A stretch of 64,000 nucleotides of DNA from Pseudomonadota bacterium (lineage in GTDB: Bacteria; Pseudomonadota; Gammaproteobacteria; Burkholderiales; Burkholderiaceae_B), in the NCBI GenBank assembly GCA_023389155.1, contig JAEWEV010000011.1, positions 186,001 to 250,000 on the forward strand, written 5' to 3'. Below are positions 54,394 through 62,948 of this stretch, in pieces. Made by a program: the position numbers and the translations under genes. Within the stretch, counting starts at the first letter, position 1. Each line of letters opens with the position of its first letter. The notes beneath the pieces are model-generated. The model was given only the letters and a program-made list of their open reading frames with translations. It did no database searches and had not been told where the DNA came from.

Positions 54394-55191
54394 TCAGGGC
54401 AGCAATTGCTCGGGTGTCAGCCTGACACACGCCAGATTGCGCCGTTTGATCTCCTGCAGCAGCTCGGGCAGCATCTGCAGCGTGACTGGCGGGTAATCAT
54501 GCAACAGCACGATATTGCCCGGCTCGAGCTGGCGCACGATTCTGGAGAGCAGACGCGCGGGCCTGGACATGACCGTATCGAATGAGCGCAAGGTCCAGCC
54601 TACACATGGCAGACCGCTGGCAGTCACGGCACGAGCAATGCCGGGATTGACCACACCGAAAGGAGGTCTGTACATTTTTGGTGTCACACCGGTGATGGCG
54701 TGTATCGTCTTGCTGCAACGCTGAATATCGGCCAGAATCATCGCTGTCGGTTTAACCGGCAGCGTATGTGCGTGACTGTAGCTGTGGTTGCCGATGGCAT
54801 GGCCATCCTCCACAATCTGTCTGAGCAAATCCGGGCGCGCAGCGGCGTGAGCCCCAACAATGAAAAAAGTAGCCTTCACCTCCTGCTCCCTGAGCAGGGC
54901 CAGAACCTTTTCGGTTCCGTCGGTCGGACTGTCATCGAAAGTCAGGGCAATCTGTCCGCCCGCGACATCTGACGGGTCGCCTCGCGCGGGAATTCGCCTG
55001 AGCGTGTCCAGGTACAGATTCATGCCCATGTTCATGCTCGCTATGCCAAGTATGAGCACGTAGGCGACGACGAAGAGGAACGCCGCAGGTGGCCATAGCC
55101 GATACAGCGCCAGGCACAGCAGAAGAACCAGAAGATGAGCCGCCAGCGTGTAACGGCGAAACCACGAAATCACGGTAACATTTATCGACAA
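54394..55191 (-). CDS. Membrane-anchored polysaccharide deacetylase
   Basis: A 265-residue NodB-type deacetylase (carbohydrate esterase 4). Two N-terminal hydrophobic helices (about 13-30 and 34-53) anchor it. The catalytic part has ALTFDDSPTD (base Asp and metal Asp), GNHSYSHAHT (metal His residues), RPPFGVVNP and IVLLHDYPP (catalytic His). It removes acetyl groups from sugar polymers at the cell surface; no capsule or cellulose genes are nearby. Convergent with lysE; it follows the acyl-CoA dehydrogenase gene by 56 bases on the same strand. Confidence 0.9.
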   Translation of the reverse strand: MSINVTVISWFRRYTLAAHLLVLLLCLALYRLWPPAAFLFVVAYVLILGIASMNMGMNLYLDTLRRIPARGDPSDVAGGQIALTFDDSPTDGTEKVLALLREQEVKATFFIVGAHAAARPDLLRQIVEDGHAIGNHSYSHAHTLPVKPTAMILADIQRCSKTIHAITGVTPKMYRPPFGVVNPGIARAVTASGLPCVGWTLRSFDTVMSRPARLLSRIVRQLEPGNIVLLHDYPPVTLQMLPELLQEIKRRNLACVRLTPEQLLP

Positions 55192-55247
55192 GGGACAATC
55201 GGCTCATAACGATAGCCAGTCGCCTGCGTATCGTCAAGCGGTATTGT

Positions 55248-56645
55248 TCAATACGTGGCCATCCTGGCCTCGGAGAACTGCCAGATCTCCTGCAACCGGT
55301 CGGCATCTCTGCGTTCAAGATTCAGCATTGCGTTCAGAAAATGGACCCGTTTCAGATAGAAATGTGCGTCGCATTCCCAGGTCATGCCCATGGCACCATG
55401 CACTTGCAGCGCATTCCTGACGGCTGAATCGGCCGCGCGCTGCGTCACATGCTCCGCCAAAGTCACGGCAAGCGCAGACTGTACTGCCTGTGTCGTTCCC
55501 TCCGTTTCCGTGCACGCCTGTTCATCCCGGACTGCGAAACTCCTGGCACTCATGGCAACCTCCGCCACTGAGCTATCTCCAGGTTCACCGGTATTATCAG
55601 CAAGCCTGGCATCCATCGCCTGTGCCGCTTCTGCAATAAGCAGGCGCGCGTTGTCCAGATTCATCCAGTCTTGCGCGAGCCGATGTTTGATCGCCTGAAA
55701 ACTGCCGATCGGACGGCCAAATTGCTGCCGTTCCTGCGCGTAGGCAGTGGCAAGTTCCAGTGCACGTCCTGCGACCCCCAGCAGCTCGGCTGCCAGCAGT
55801 AGTCGGAAGCGATGTCCGTAAGCCTCCCAAGCGGCGAGGTCACAGTGTAGCGTGTCCTGCATCTGCCACTCGGGATCGCCAAGCCAGGCGCTGTCTATCA
55901 GCGGATCAATGCCTGTCGCTCCGCGAGTGGCCTGCGGGCCAGCGCCAGACGCAATCTTTTCCATGTCCTGTGCAGCAACACTGTTGTCGCCGGCGCGACC
56001 GCCTGCAGCAGCGCCTCCCTTAATGCCTCCCTTAACGCCTCCCGTAGTGCCTTCGGCACCGCCGATATCTCCTCCATCCCTGCCCGATACCCTGGTCAGT
56101 TGCACCTTTACCTTCCCATCCGAAAAGCTCAGTTTCAGAAACGGTGCTTCATGCAGGCAGTACGGCACAAAGTTTCGGCTGACCTTATCCTCAAGGACAA
56201 AACCAGCAAGCCGACCTTCCTGCAGGCATTCCTGCATGCTTATTGTGATCGGGGATTCCGCATCCAGCTCGTTGAGGAAGGCGATACTGTTGATCCAGTA
56301 GCCCAGAGGTAATGGTAGCAATGCCCGACCGGCCAATTCCATCACCCGCGTCGCCTGGGCCATGCCCATTCCGATGCCCTCACGATCTTCAGAAACCAAA
56401 AGCATCGGCCAGCCCAGTTCGCATATGCGTTCCCACAATCGTGGGTACACTGTTCTGCCACTCTCTGCATGGCGGCCTGCCGCGTGTTGCCTAAAATGAC
56501 TATTCCGCTTACCGCCGGAAGAGCCCACATCGCCTGAAGCCTGACCGTGCAGCCTGGCTGCACCTCGCAACACGGCAAGCGGGCACTGTTCATCAAGAAA
56601 CCGCCGGATGGGATCCAGCAGCAGGTCATCATCGGTATGTTGCAT
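55248..56645 (-). CDS. Acyl-CoA dehydrogenase, second subunit, with Gly-rich insertion
   Basis: A 465-residue acyl-CoA dehydrogenase-like protein. The C-terminal domain is recognisable (AAELLGVAGRALELATAYAQERQQFGRPIGSFQAIKHRLAQ near 290-330, and ALQVHGAMGMTWECDAHFYLKR). It has three insertions relative to family: one near 55-70, a Gly-rich block near 195-230 (VKGGIKGGAAAGGRAG), and an acidic stretch near 355-390. It lies three bases after a full acyl-CoA dehydrogenase gene, as in heterotetrameric two-chain enzymes. The Gly block is encoded by an imperfect 12-base repeat. Confidence 0.85.
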   Translation of the reverse strand: MQHTDDDLLLDPIRRFLDEQCPLAVLRGAARLHGQASGDVGSSGGKRNSHFRQHAAGRHAESGRTVYPRLWERICELGWPMLLVSEDREGIGMGMAQATRVMELAGRALLPLPLGYWINSIAFLNELDAESPITISMQECLQEGRLAGFVLEDKVSRNFVPYCLHEAPFLKLSFSDGKVKVQLTRVSGRDGGDIGGAEGTTGGVKGGIKGGAAAGGRAGDNSVAAQDMEKIASGAGPQATRGATGIDPLIDSAWLGDPEWQMQDTLHCDLAAWEAYGHRFRLLLAAELLGVAGRALELATAYAQERQQFGRPIGSFQAIKHRLAQDWMNLDNARLLIAEAAQAMDARLADNTGEPGDSSVAEVAMSARSFAVRDEQACTETEGTTQAVQSALAVTLAEHVTQRAADSAVRNALQVHGAMGMTWECDAHFYLKRVHFLNAMLNLERRDADRLQEIWQFSEARMATY

Positions 56646-56648
56646 TCT

Positions 56649-57830
56649 TTATCCCTTTGCCAGTCCAAGCACTTTTTCGCCGATGATATTGCGCTGGATT
56701 TCCGATGTTCCGGCCAGAATGGTCTCGGCACGAGCCCAAAGGCTGGCATGGCTGAAAAACAAAGCTTCGTCCTTCAATGCACCGTCCGGCGCACAGGCCT
56801 CAGGGCCCAGCAACTCCATAGCCAGATCCAGCATGCGCTGATGCGCTTCGCTCCAGTGGACCTTGGTCGACGAACCCTCCGGACCTGGCGAATCGCCATT
56901 CATCGCAGCCTGCAATGCCCGGCGCGATTTCAGTTGTAATACTGCGCTGTCGGCAAGCAATGCGGCCCAGCGCTGACGATAGTCCAGCAGCGCAGCTGCG
57001 CTCAATCGCGGCGCAACCGTTTCTATCATGCGACGAACGCGCGCGAGTTCGCGCTCGAACTGCACGAGACGCGGAATGAAGTAGGTCCCCCGCTCAAAAC
57101 TGGCCGCCGCCATGGCCATGCGCCATCCCTCTCCCTCGACACCCAGCAGGCAGTCCTCTGGCACCGTAACCTGTTCGAAGAACACCTCGCAGAACTCCGC
57201 CTGTCCGGTCAACTGGCGGATGGGCGCTACGCGTACGCCCGGCTGATGCATATCAACCAGCAGGAAACTCAAGCCGCGGTGCCTTTCCGATTGACTATCG
57301 GTACGGACCAGCACGAAACAGTAATCAGCCAGATCGGCAAACGAGGTCCAGATTTTATGCCCGTCCAGAATGTATCCTTTTTCTGTCTTGCGGGCGCGTG
57401 TCGTGACCGCGGCCAGGTCCGAACCGGCGCCGGGCTCGGAGTAGCCCTGACACCAGATGGTCTCATTGCGCAAAATGCCGGGCAGGTATTTGGCCTTTTG
57501 CGCTTCGGTCCCGAAATGCAGTAGCGTGGGCGCAAAAATCCCGTGTCCGATAAGATTGATGCCCAGTGGAGCACCACTGCGGGCCAGCTCTTCCAGATAG
57601 ATTGCCTGGTGAGATAGCGGCAGGCCCTTGCCACCATATGCCTGCGGCCAGCCAAGACCTGACCAGCCGTGCCGGCACAGGGTATCTTCCCAGCCGCGAC
57701 GGTACGCCAGCGAGACGGGATCCGGATCGCCTGTCCAGTCACGCCGGAACGCAGCATAGTGTTCCGTCATCCATTGTCTGACATGGGCACGGAATGCATC
57801 GGCTTGTTGGGGCAGGGCCTGTGCTCGCAT
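56649..57830 (-). CDS. Acyl-CoA dehydrogenase, first subunit
   Basis: A 393-residue FadE-like flavoenzyme. WCQGYSEPGAGSDLAAV (131-147) and GYILDGHKIWTSFADLADYC (152-171) are the FAD/acyl-CoA motifs, and AGTSEIQRNIIGEKVLGL the C-terminal signature. The ATG shares its A with the stop of the Bug gene (TAATG), so translation is coupled. Together with the next gene it probably forms an alpha2-beta2 enzyme oxidising a branched or cyclic acyl-CoA. Confidence 0.92.
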   Translation of the reverse strand: MRAQALPQQADAFRAHVRQWMTEHYAAFRRDWTGDPDPVSLAYRRGWEDTLCRHGWSGLGWPQAYGGKGLPLSHQAIYLEELARSGAPLGINLIGHGIFAPTLLHFGTEAQKAKYLPGILRNETIWCQGYSEPGAGSDLAAVTTRARKTEKGYILDGHKIWTSFADLADYCFVLVRTDSQSERHRGLSFLLVDMHQPGVRVAPIRQLTGQAEFCEVFFEQVTVPEDCLLGVEGEGWRMAMAAASFERGTYFIPRLVQFERELARVRRMIETVAPRLSAAALLDYRQRWAALLADSAVLQLKSRRALQAAMNGDSPGPEGSSTKVHWSEAHQRMLDLAMELLGPEACAPDGALKDEALFFSHASLWARAETILAGTSEIQRNIIGEKVLGLAKG

Positions 57831-58819
57831 TACGGATTCACCGTGATATTCGCCTTGCGAATGACCTCTCCCCAGGTCTTCACATCCTTGCGGATGAACT
57901 CGCCAAACGTAGCCGGATCACTGCCAATCACATCCAGACCCAGTGTTTTGAATTTTTCCTTCACATCATCCTGCTGCACACTTTCATGCACGGCCTTATA
58001 GATCACATCGGCAACTTCAGGCGGCGTCCCCCTGGGTGCAACGAGGCCCAGCCAGGGCATGGCCGAAAAGCCGGGTACGGCTTCCGATATCGTTGGCATA
58101 TCCGGAATGGACGGTGACGGTTTGTCTGTCGTCACTGCCAGCACTTTTACCTTGCCGGCCTTTGCATAAGGCCCCGTGGAGGCCCAGGCATCAAACATGA
58201 CCTGCACACGACCGGAAATCAGATCAGTCAGCGCCGGTGCACTTCCCTTGTAAGGAATATCCTGCATGTCCACGTCGGCCATGCTTTTGAACATTTCCGC
58301 TTCCAGCTGGGTAGACGACCCGGTACCCAGTGACGCATAACTGACCTTACCTTTGTTCTGCTTCAGATAATCGATCAGCTCTTTCACTGTCTTGACCGGC
58401 ACTTCCGGATTGACCGAGATCACATGCACTACCGAAGCCACCTGGGTAATCGGCATGAAGCTTTTTACCGGGTCATATTTTGCATCTTTGTTGATGCTGG
58501 GAATGGTGCCCAGCGACGATGCGGCCAGCAGAAGCGTATAGCCATCGGGCTTGGCATTAGCCACGTGCTGCGAGGCAATCAACGTACCAGCACCCGGTTT
58601 GTTTTCGACGATCACCGGCTGTCCTACCTTTTGTCCGATTTTGTCAGCCAGCAAACGCCCAAGTGTATCTGCAGCGCCGCCTGCAGAAAAAGGAATCACG
58701 ATCGTAACTGGTTTTTCCGGGTAGGCTGCCATCGCCGTTGCCGACATGACAGACATCAATGCGCCCGCCACGATTGAAGTCAGGCCCATCACTCTATGTA
58801 GATTCTTGTTTTTCAGCAT
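57830..58819 (-). CDS. Bug-type tripartite tricarboxylate transporter receptor
   Basis: A 329-residue TctC/Bug periplasmic receptor with a signal peptide (MLKNKNLHRVMGLTSIVAGA to TAMA, then AYPEKPV). VTIVIPFSAGGAADTLGRLL is the carboxylate-binding loop and VLAVTTDKPSPSIPDMPTISEAV the domain 2 signature. The start at 58819 has GGAGACAATC upstream. It is placed between the CoA synthetase (209-base gap) and two acyl-CoA dehydrogenases. No TctAB genes nearby. Confidence 0.92.
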   Translation of the reverse strand: MLKNKNLHRVMGLTSIVAGALMSVMSATAMAAYPEKPVTIVIPFSAGGAADTLGRLLADKIGQKVGQPVIVENKPGAGTLIASQHVANAKPDGYTLLLAASSLGTIPSINKDAKYDPVKSFMPITQVASVVHVISVNPEVPVKTVKELIDYLKQNKGKVSYASLGTGSSTQLEAEMFKSMADVDMQDIPYKGSAPALTDLISGRVQVMFDAWASTGPYAKAGKVKVLAVTTDKPSPSIPDMPTISEAVPGFSAMPWLGLVAPRGTPPEVADVIYKAVHESVQQDDVKEKFKTLGLDVIGSDPATFGEFIRKDVKTWGEVIRKANITVNP

Positions 58820-59028
58820 TGATTGTCTCCGTTGCTTAAATATCACGTTTGTGTTTAATACCACTATGTCGAACCGACGCTGGCATCGGTACATTTCTCT
58901 CTGGCGCTTCGTCGGCATACCTTTCCTGATGCAATTGCATCCGCATCGGTCCTAGTCTCCGGCTTTGCCATACATCATGCATCCACCTCTCACCCCGCAT
59001 TGCCTTACCACGCATTACACCTGCATTG

Positions 59029-61179
59029 CTATTTCGCCTGTGATGGCGTTGGAATCAGCAGAGCATCCAGCATGGCCACGCCTGCACCCTCCTCTTTCAC
59101 CAGCAAAGGATTGATTTCAATCTGATCCAGCATCGGCTGGCCGGCCAGAAAGGCCTGACCGACTGCCACCATTGCCTCAGCGACCGCAGCCAGATCCGCA
59201 TGCGGCCTTCCCCGAAAGCCGCCCAGCAGGGGGAAAGCCTTCAGGCTGCACAGCAACTGCAACGCTTCGTCGTGTGTGATGGGCAGCAAGGCATGTGCGG
59301 TATCGCGATAGATTTCGGTCATGACGCCACCAAGCGCGACAGTCAAGACTGGTCCGAACACGGAATCGCGGGTAGCGCCCACCAGCAACTCGGCCACACC
59401 TTGCTGCATGGGACTGATCATCACACCTGAAATCTGCGCATCGGGCTGATACCGGCTACAGCTTTCCAGTATCTGGTCATACGCACTGGCTGCCTGAGCG
59501 GCCCCCTGGACATTCAGTTTTACGCCGCCAGCCTCGGTCTTGTGTGCCAGATCGGCACTCAGAATTTTTATGGCCAATGGCACAGCCAGACGTTCAGCGA
59601 TGGCCATCGCCTCTTCACGCGACGCAGCGATGGCCACATCCGGATCAGGCAGGCCGAACGCCTGCAGATAGTGCCGGGCGTCTCCTTCATGGCAGGGCAG
59701 GGGTGGCAGCGCGCTCGCATCATACAGGCCCTGATCGCCTGACTGCTGGCCCGGTGCCCGGGATGGGCTTCCCGGTTCAGGCATGTTCGCAGAGGCCTTC
59801 GTGTCCAGGCCGCACCGTTCCTTCCATTTCAGATAGGGTGCAAGTGCCCTGACAGCATGCCCCAGATCGTCAAACACAGGGACGCCCGCGTCCCGCAATG
59901 CCTCGCGACAGCTGGCTTTCCCGGTATCGATAGCGACGAACAGCCGCGGATATTTGCTAACCACCTCGATGAGCGGCTGCGCCATGCGATCCAGCATATA
60001 ACCTGGCGCATTGATCACAATGGTATCCAGCGCAGGCGTCACAGCCAGCGCCTCCAGAACATGCACAACGAACTGCGGATCATTGACAATATTGCCCGTC
60101 ACATCCACGGGATTGCCCACCATCCCATACGCAGGAATCCCTTTGCGCAACTGCGCCTGTACATCATCAGGCAGATCCGGCAATTGCAGACCATGCTGGA
60201 TGAAGCGATCACTCAGAATTGCGCCCAGCGCGCCGGACATGGTCACAACGCCAATCCGCGTGCCTGCGGCGCGATCGCGCAGACCCGCCAGCATGGCAAT
60301 ATTGGCCATTTGTGCGAAGTCATCGGCGGCAATCACATTCAGATCGCGAAACGCCGCCTCATAGATTTTCTGGTCGCCGGCAAGCGCGCTGGTATGGGAC
60401 TGCACGGCCGCCGCACCTTTTTCGGTCACCCCGGCTTTCAGAACCACAATCACCTTGCCCTGCTCCTTAAAGCGACGGCAGGCGCGGATAAACCGCTGGC
60501 CATCACGAATCTGCTCAACATACCCCAGTACAATTTCAGTGTGGGAGTCTTCGGCAAGATACTCAAGGTAGTGGGCAAAATCCACGACGGCTTCGTTACC
60601 GGTATTAATGAAGTGGGACACCGGGATGTCCTGAGCCCGCAACAGACCGTAAAGCGCAGAACAGACGTTGCCGCTTTGTGTCAGAACACTGACCCTTCCG
60701 GCTCCGGTCTGCATGCTGGCGGTCTTGAAAATCGCAGCAAAGGCCGTGAAAGCGCGTGAATTCAGGTTGGCCATTCCCATGCAGTTGGGTCCCGCCACCT
60801 CCATCCCGCTCTGCTCACAAAACTGCGCTAACTCCTCCTGCAGACGGGCGCCTTCCCCCCCCTCTTCGGCAAAGCCGGCTGCGTAGACCACCGCTGCTTT
60901 GATTCCCATGACATGACAGCGCCGCAACATGGCGGTCACATCACGCGCACCGATTGCCAGCACCACAAGGTCGGGCGCCTCGGGCAGATCTTCAATCTGC
61001 GCATAGCAGCGATAACCAAAGACTTCGGTATATTTGGGATTAACAGGATAAACCTGCCCTTCGAAACCAAATCGTGACAGCAGCTCAAGCGGCATGCCGC
61101 CGATACGGCCCGCGTTGTCGCTGGCCCCGATCAGGGCAATGGAACGGGGATTCAGCAAAGGCTCCAGCGTCTGGCTCAT
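59029..61179 (-). CDS. NDP-forming acyl-CoA synthetase (acetate-CoA ligase type)
   Basis: A 716-residue fused enzyme. The CoA-binding domain comes first (LLNPRSIALIGASDNAGRIG). The ligase domain follows, with the phosphorylated His in QSHTSALAGDQKIYEAAFRDL (near 260), and the C-terminal ATP-grasp domain (LAVPLAIKILSADLAHKTEAGGV near 535). It makes an acyl-CoA from a free acid with ATP going to ADP, unlike the AMP-forming ligase at 28832. The stop region is followed by 209 bases before the Bug gene. It overlaps the enoyl-CoA hydratase gene by four bases. Confidence 0.93.
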   Translation of the reverse strand: MSQTLEPLLNPRSIALIGASDNAGRIGGMPLELLSRFGFEGQVYPVNPKYTEVFGYRCYAQIEDLPEAPDLVVLAIGARDVTAMLRRCHVMGIKAAVVYAAGFAEEGGEGARLQEELAQFCEQSGMEVAGPNCMGMANLNSRAFTAFAAIFKTASMQTGAGRVSVLTQSGNVCSALYGLLRAQDIPVSHFINTGNEAVVDFAHYLEYLAEDSHTEIVLGYVEQIRDGQRFIRACRRFKEQGKVIVVLKAGVTEKGAAAVQSHTSALAGDQKIYEAAFRDLNVIAADDFAQMANIAMLAGLRDRAAGTRIGVVTMSGALGAILSDRFIQHGLQLPDLPDDVQAQLRKGIPAYGMVGNPVDVTGNIVNDPQFVVHVLEALAVTPALDTIVINAPGYMLDRMAQPLIEVVSKYPRLFVAIDTGKASCREALRDAGVPVFDDLGHAVRALAPYLKWKERCGLDTKASANMPEPGSPSRAPGQQSGDQGLYDASALPPLPCHEGDARHYLQAFGLPDPDVAIAASREEAMAIAERLAVPLAIKILSADLAHKTEAGGVKLNVQGAAQAASAYDQILESCSRYQPDAQISGVMISPMQQGVAELLVGATRDSVFGPVLTVALGGVMTEIYRDTAHALLPITHDEALQLLCSLKAFPLLGGFRGRPHADLAAVAEAMVAVGQAFLAGQPMLDQIEINPLLVKEEGAGVAMLDALLIPTPSQAK

Positions 61180-61979
61180 GCGCTATCACCTGTTTTGTTG
61201 CGCTGGATTGCCTGTGCGAGCCCCTTTTTCTTGACCTGGGCAAACTCGTCGCTCATATGCGAGAGCTGGTGAATATCAAAGTGTGCCGACAACGCCGTGC
61301 GCAGACCCTGCGCGTCCAGTGTCCGGTTCAATGATTTTTTCACCAGCCGCAGTGCAAAAGGTGGCGCTGCGGCCACGCGCGCGGCCAGCGCCCGCGTGGC
61401 CTCATCAAGTTGCTCCCGCGGTACCACGCGATTGACCATGCCCATCTGCAGCGCTTCCTGCGCGGTCACGCGCTCGCCCGTAAACAGCATAAATTTTGCC
61501 TGGCGCAGACCCATTACCCAGGGATGAATCAGTACCTCGGTGGCCGCCGCTGCCAGCGTATGACAAACGGGATCGGAGAAAAATGCATCGTCGGAACAGA
61601 CCACCAGGTCACACATATTGGCAATCATGAATCCGCCAGACACGCAGGCACCCTGGACCTGGGCAATCACCGGCTTGGGGAAATCCCAGATCCTCATGCA
61701 GTAATCGAAATACCGCAGCGATTCGTAAGCCCAGCGCTGTTCTACGGTGAAATCGGCACGGCTGGCCTGCGCTTCCTTCAAGTCATGGCCGGCTGAAAAG
61801 TGGTCTCCCTCACCGCCAATGACCACGACCTTCACTGAATCGTCTTTTTCTGCCTCGCTCATAGCCTGATCCAGCTCATCCAGCAAAGCCTGGCTCTGTG
61901 CGTTGCGCGCGCCGGCACGAGCCAGTGAGATATGACGAATGGCATCGTGCTGCGACACCCTGATATGCTGATAATTCAT
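61176..61979 (-). CDS. Enoyl-CoA hydratase/isomerase family protein
   Basis: A 267-residue crotonase-fold protein. VVVIGGEGDHFSAGHDLKEA (50-69) forms the first oxyanion-hole half, and IAQVQGACVSGGFMIANMCD (near 108-127) the second; the usual catalytic Glu positions are partly replaced (SGGFMIAN, SDPV), so isomerase or hydrolase activity is possible. First gene of the IclR-type operon, 113 bases from the divergent regulator. Confidence 0.9.
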   Translation of the reverse strand: MNYQHIRVSQHDAIRHISLARAGARNAQSQALLDELDQAMSEAEKDDSVKVVVIGGEGDHFSAGHDLKEAQASRADFTVEQRWAYESLRYFDYCMRIWDFPKPVIAQVQGACVSGGFMIANMCDLVVCSDDAFFSDPVCHTLAAAATEVLIHPWVMGLRQAKFMLFTGERVTAQEALQMGMVNRVVPREQLDEATRALAARVAAAPPFALRLVKKSLNRTLDAQGLRTALSAHFDIHQLSHMSDEFAQVKKKGLAQAIQRNKTGDSA

Positions 61980-62032
61980 TGTCTCTCTTCCCTTCTTTCC
62001 CCGGCATGGGGGTGATTCACCGTGGCTTTTGA

Positions 62033-62083
62033 TTGCATTAACGCATCAACCACTCCTACAATACAAAATGTTTTTAACAAAAT
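62033..62083 (+). promoter_or_regulatory. Promoter and repeat in the divergent IclR region
   Basis: TTGCAT (62033-62038) and TACAAT (62057-62062), 18 bases apart, precede the regulator. ACAAAAT occurs at 62063-62069 and again at 62077-62083, 14 bases apart, over the expected transcription start. Together they suit autoregulation of the divergent pair. Confidence 0.5.
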
Positions 62084-62092
62084 TCCCACATT

Positions 62093-62860
62093 ATGGACAT
62101 CAAACCGCAAGCAGGCACTCAGAGTATTCGCCGTGCCTTGTCGCTGCTGCGCCTGATTGCGCAGCACAATGAGCAGGGCCTCACATTAGGTGAGCTGACC
62201 ACCATGAGCGGCCTGGAACGCTCAACGGCGCATCGACTGGTCAATTGCCTGCTCGAAGAGAACTTTGCCTGTCGTGAAACAGGCGGCAAGCGTTTCCAGC
62301 TTGGCATCGACGCGATGCAAATGGGCTTTTCGACCATGCATCATGTTCCCGTCACAGAAGAATTGCGCCCCCTCGCCATGAAACTGTCACGCCTGTCGGA
62401 AGACACGGTCTTTCTGGTCATCCAGCAGGGGGACAACGTACTATGCCTGCTGCGCGAACACGGCGCGTTTCCGGTCCGCATTTTCACTATCGGGGAGGGG
62501 GAAAAACGCCTGCTGGGTATCGGAGCGGGTGGCCTTGCATTGCTGGCTACGCATGCTGATACCGACATCGAAGTGATCTACCGGCGACACGAGGAAACCT
62601 ACCGCAAGGCCGGGCTGTCATTGCCCATTCTGCTGGAAAAATGTCACCTAACCCGTCGCAATGGCTATGCCTCGATTGAAAGCACCATCACGCCGGGCGT
62701 TTCGGGCGTCGGCTATGCTTTTAGCGTGTCTGCAATAACACAAGTGGCATTCAGCTTCGGCGCAATCAGCCCGCGACTCGCCGGGCAGCGGCGTGCACAG
62801 ATGGGTCGCCTGCTCATAGAGGAGTGTTCTGCATGGCAGCAAAAACGCAGAATTGACTGA
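62093..62860 (+). CDS. IclR-family transcriptional regulator
   Basis: A 255-residue IclR protein. Winged helix about 10-70 (QSIRRALSLLRLIAQHNEQG, LTTMSGLERSTAHRLVNCLL), then an effector domain (GAGGLALLATHADTDI near 142; GYASIESTITPGVSGVGYAFSVS). It diverges from enoyl-CoA hydratase, CoA synthetase, Bug receptor and acyl-CoA dehydrogenases, its likely targets. Confidence 0.93.
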   Translation: MDIKPQAGTQSIRRALSLLRLIAQHNEQGLTLGELTTMSGLERSTAHRLVNCLLEENFACRETGGKRFQLGIDAMQMGFSTMHHVPVTEELRPLAMKLSRLSEDTVFLVIQQGDNVLCLLREHGAFPVRIFTIGEGEKRLLGIGAGGLALLATHADTDIEVIYRRHEETYRKAGLSLPILLEKCHLTRRNGYASIESTITPGVSGVGYAFSVSAITQVAFSFGAISPRLAGQRRAQMGRLLIEECSAWQQKRRID

Positions 62861-62948
62861 ATCGCCTTGCAAAACACGTCAGTCTCCGTATGATGTAACT
62901 TTCCGGTTACTGACTCCCCGCCAGGGGCACGCATCAAAGGAGATCTGC

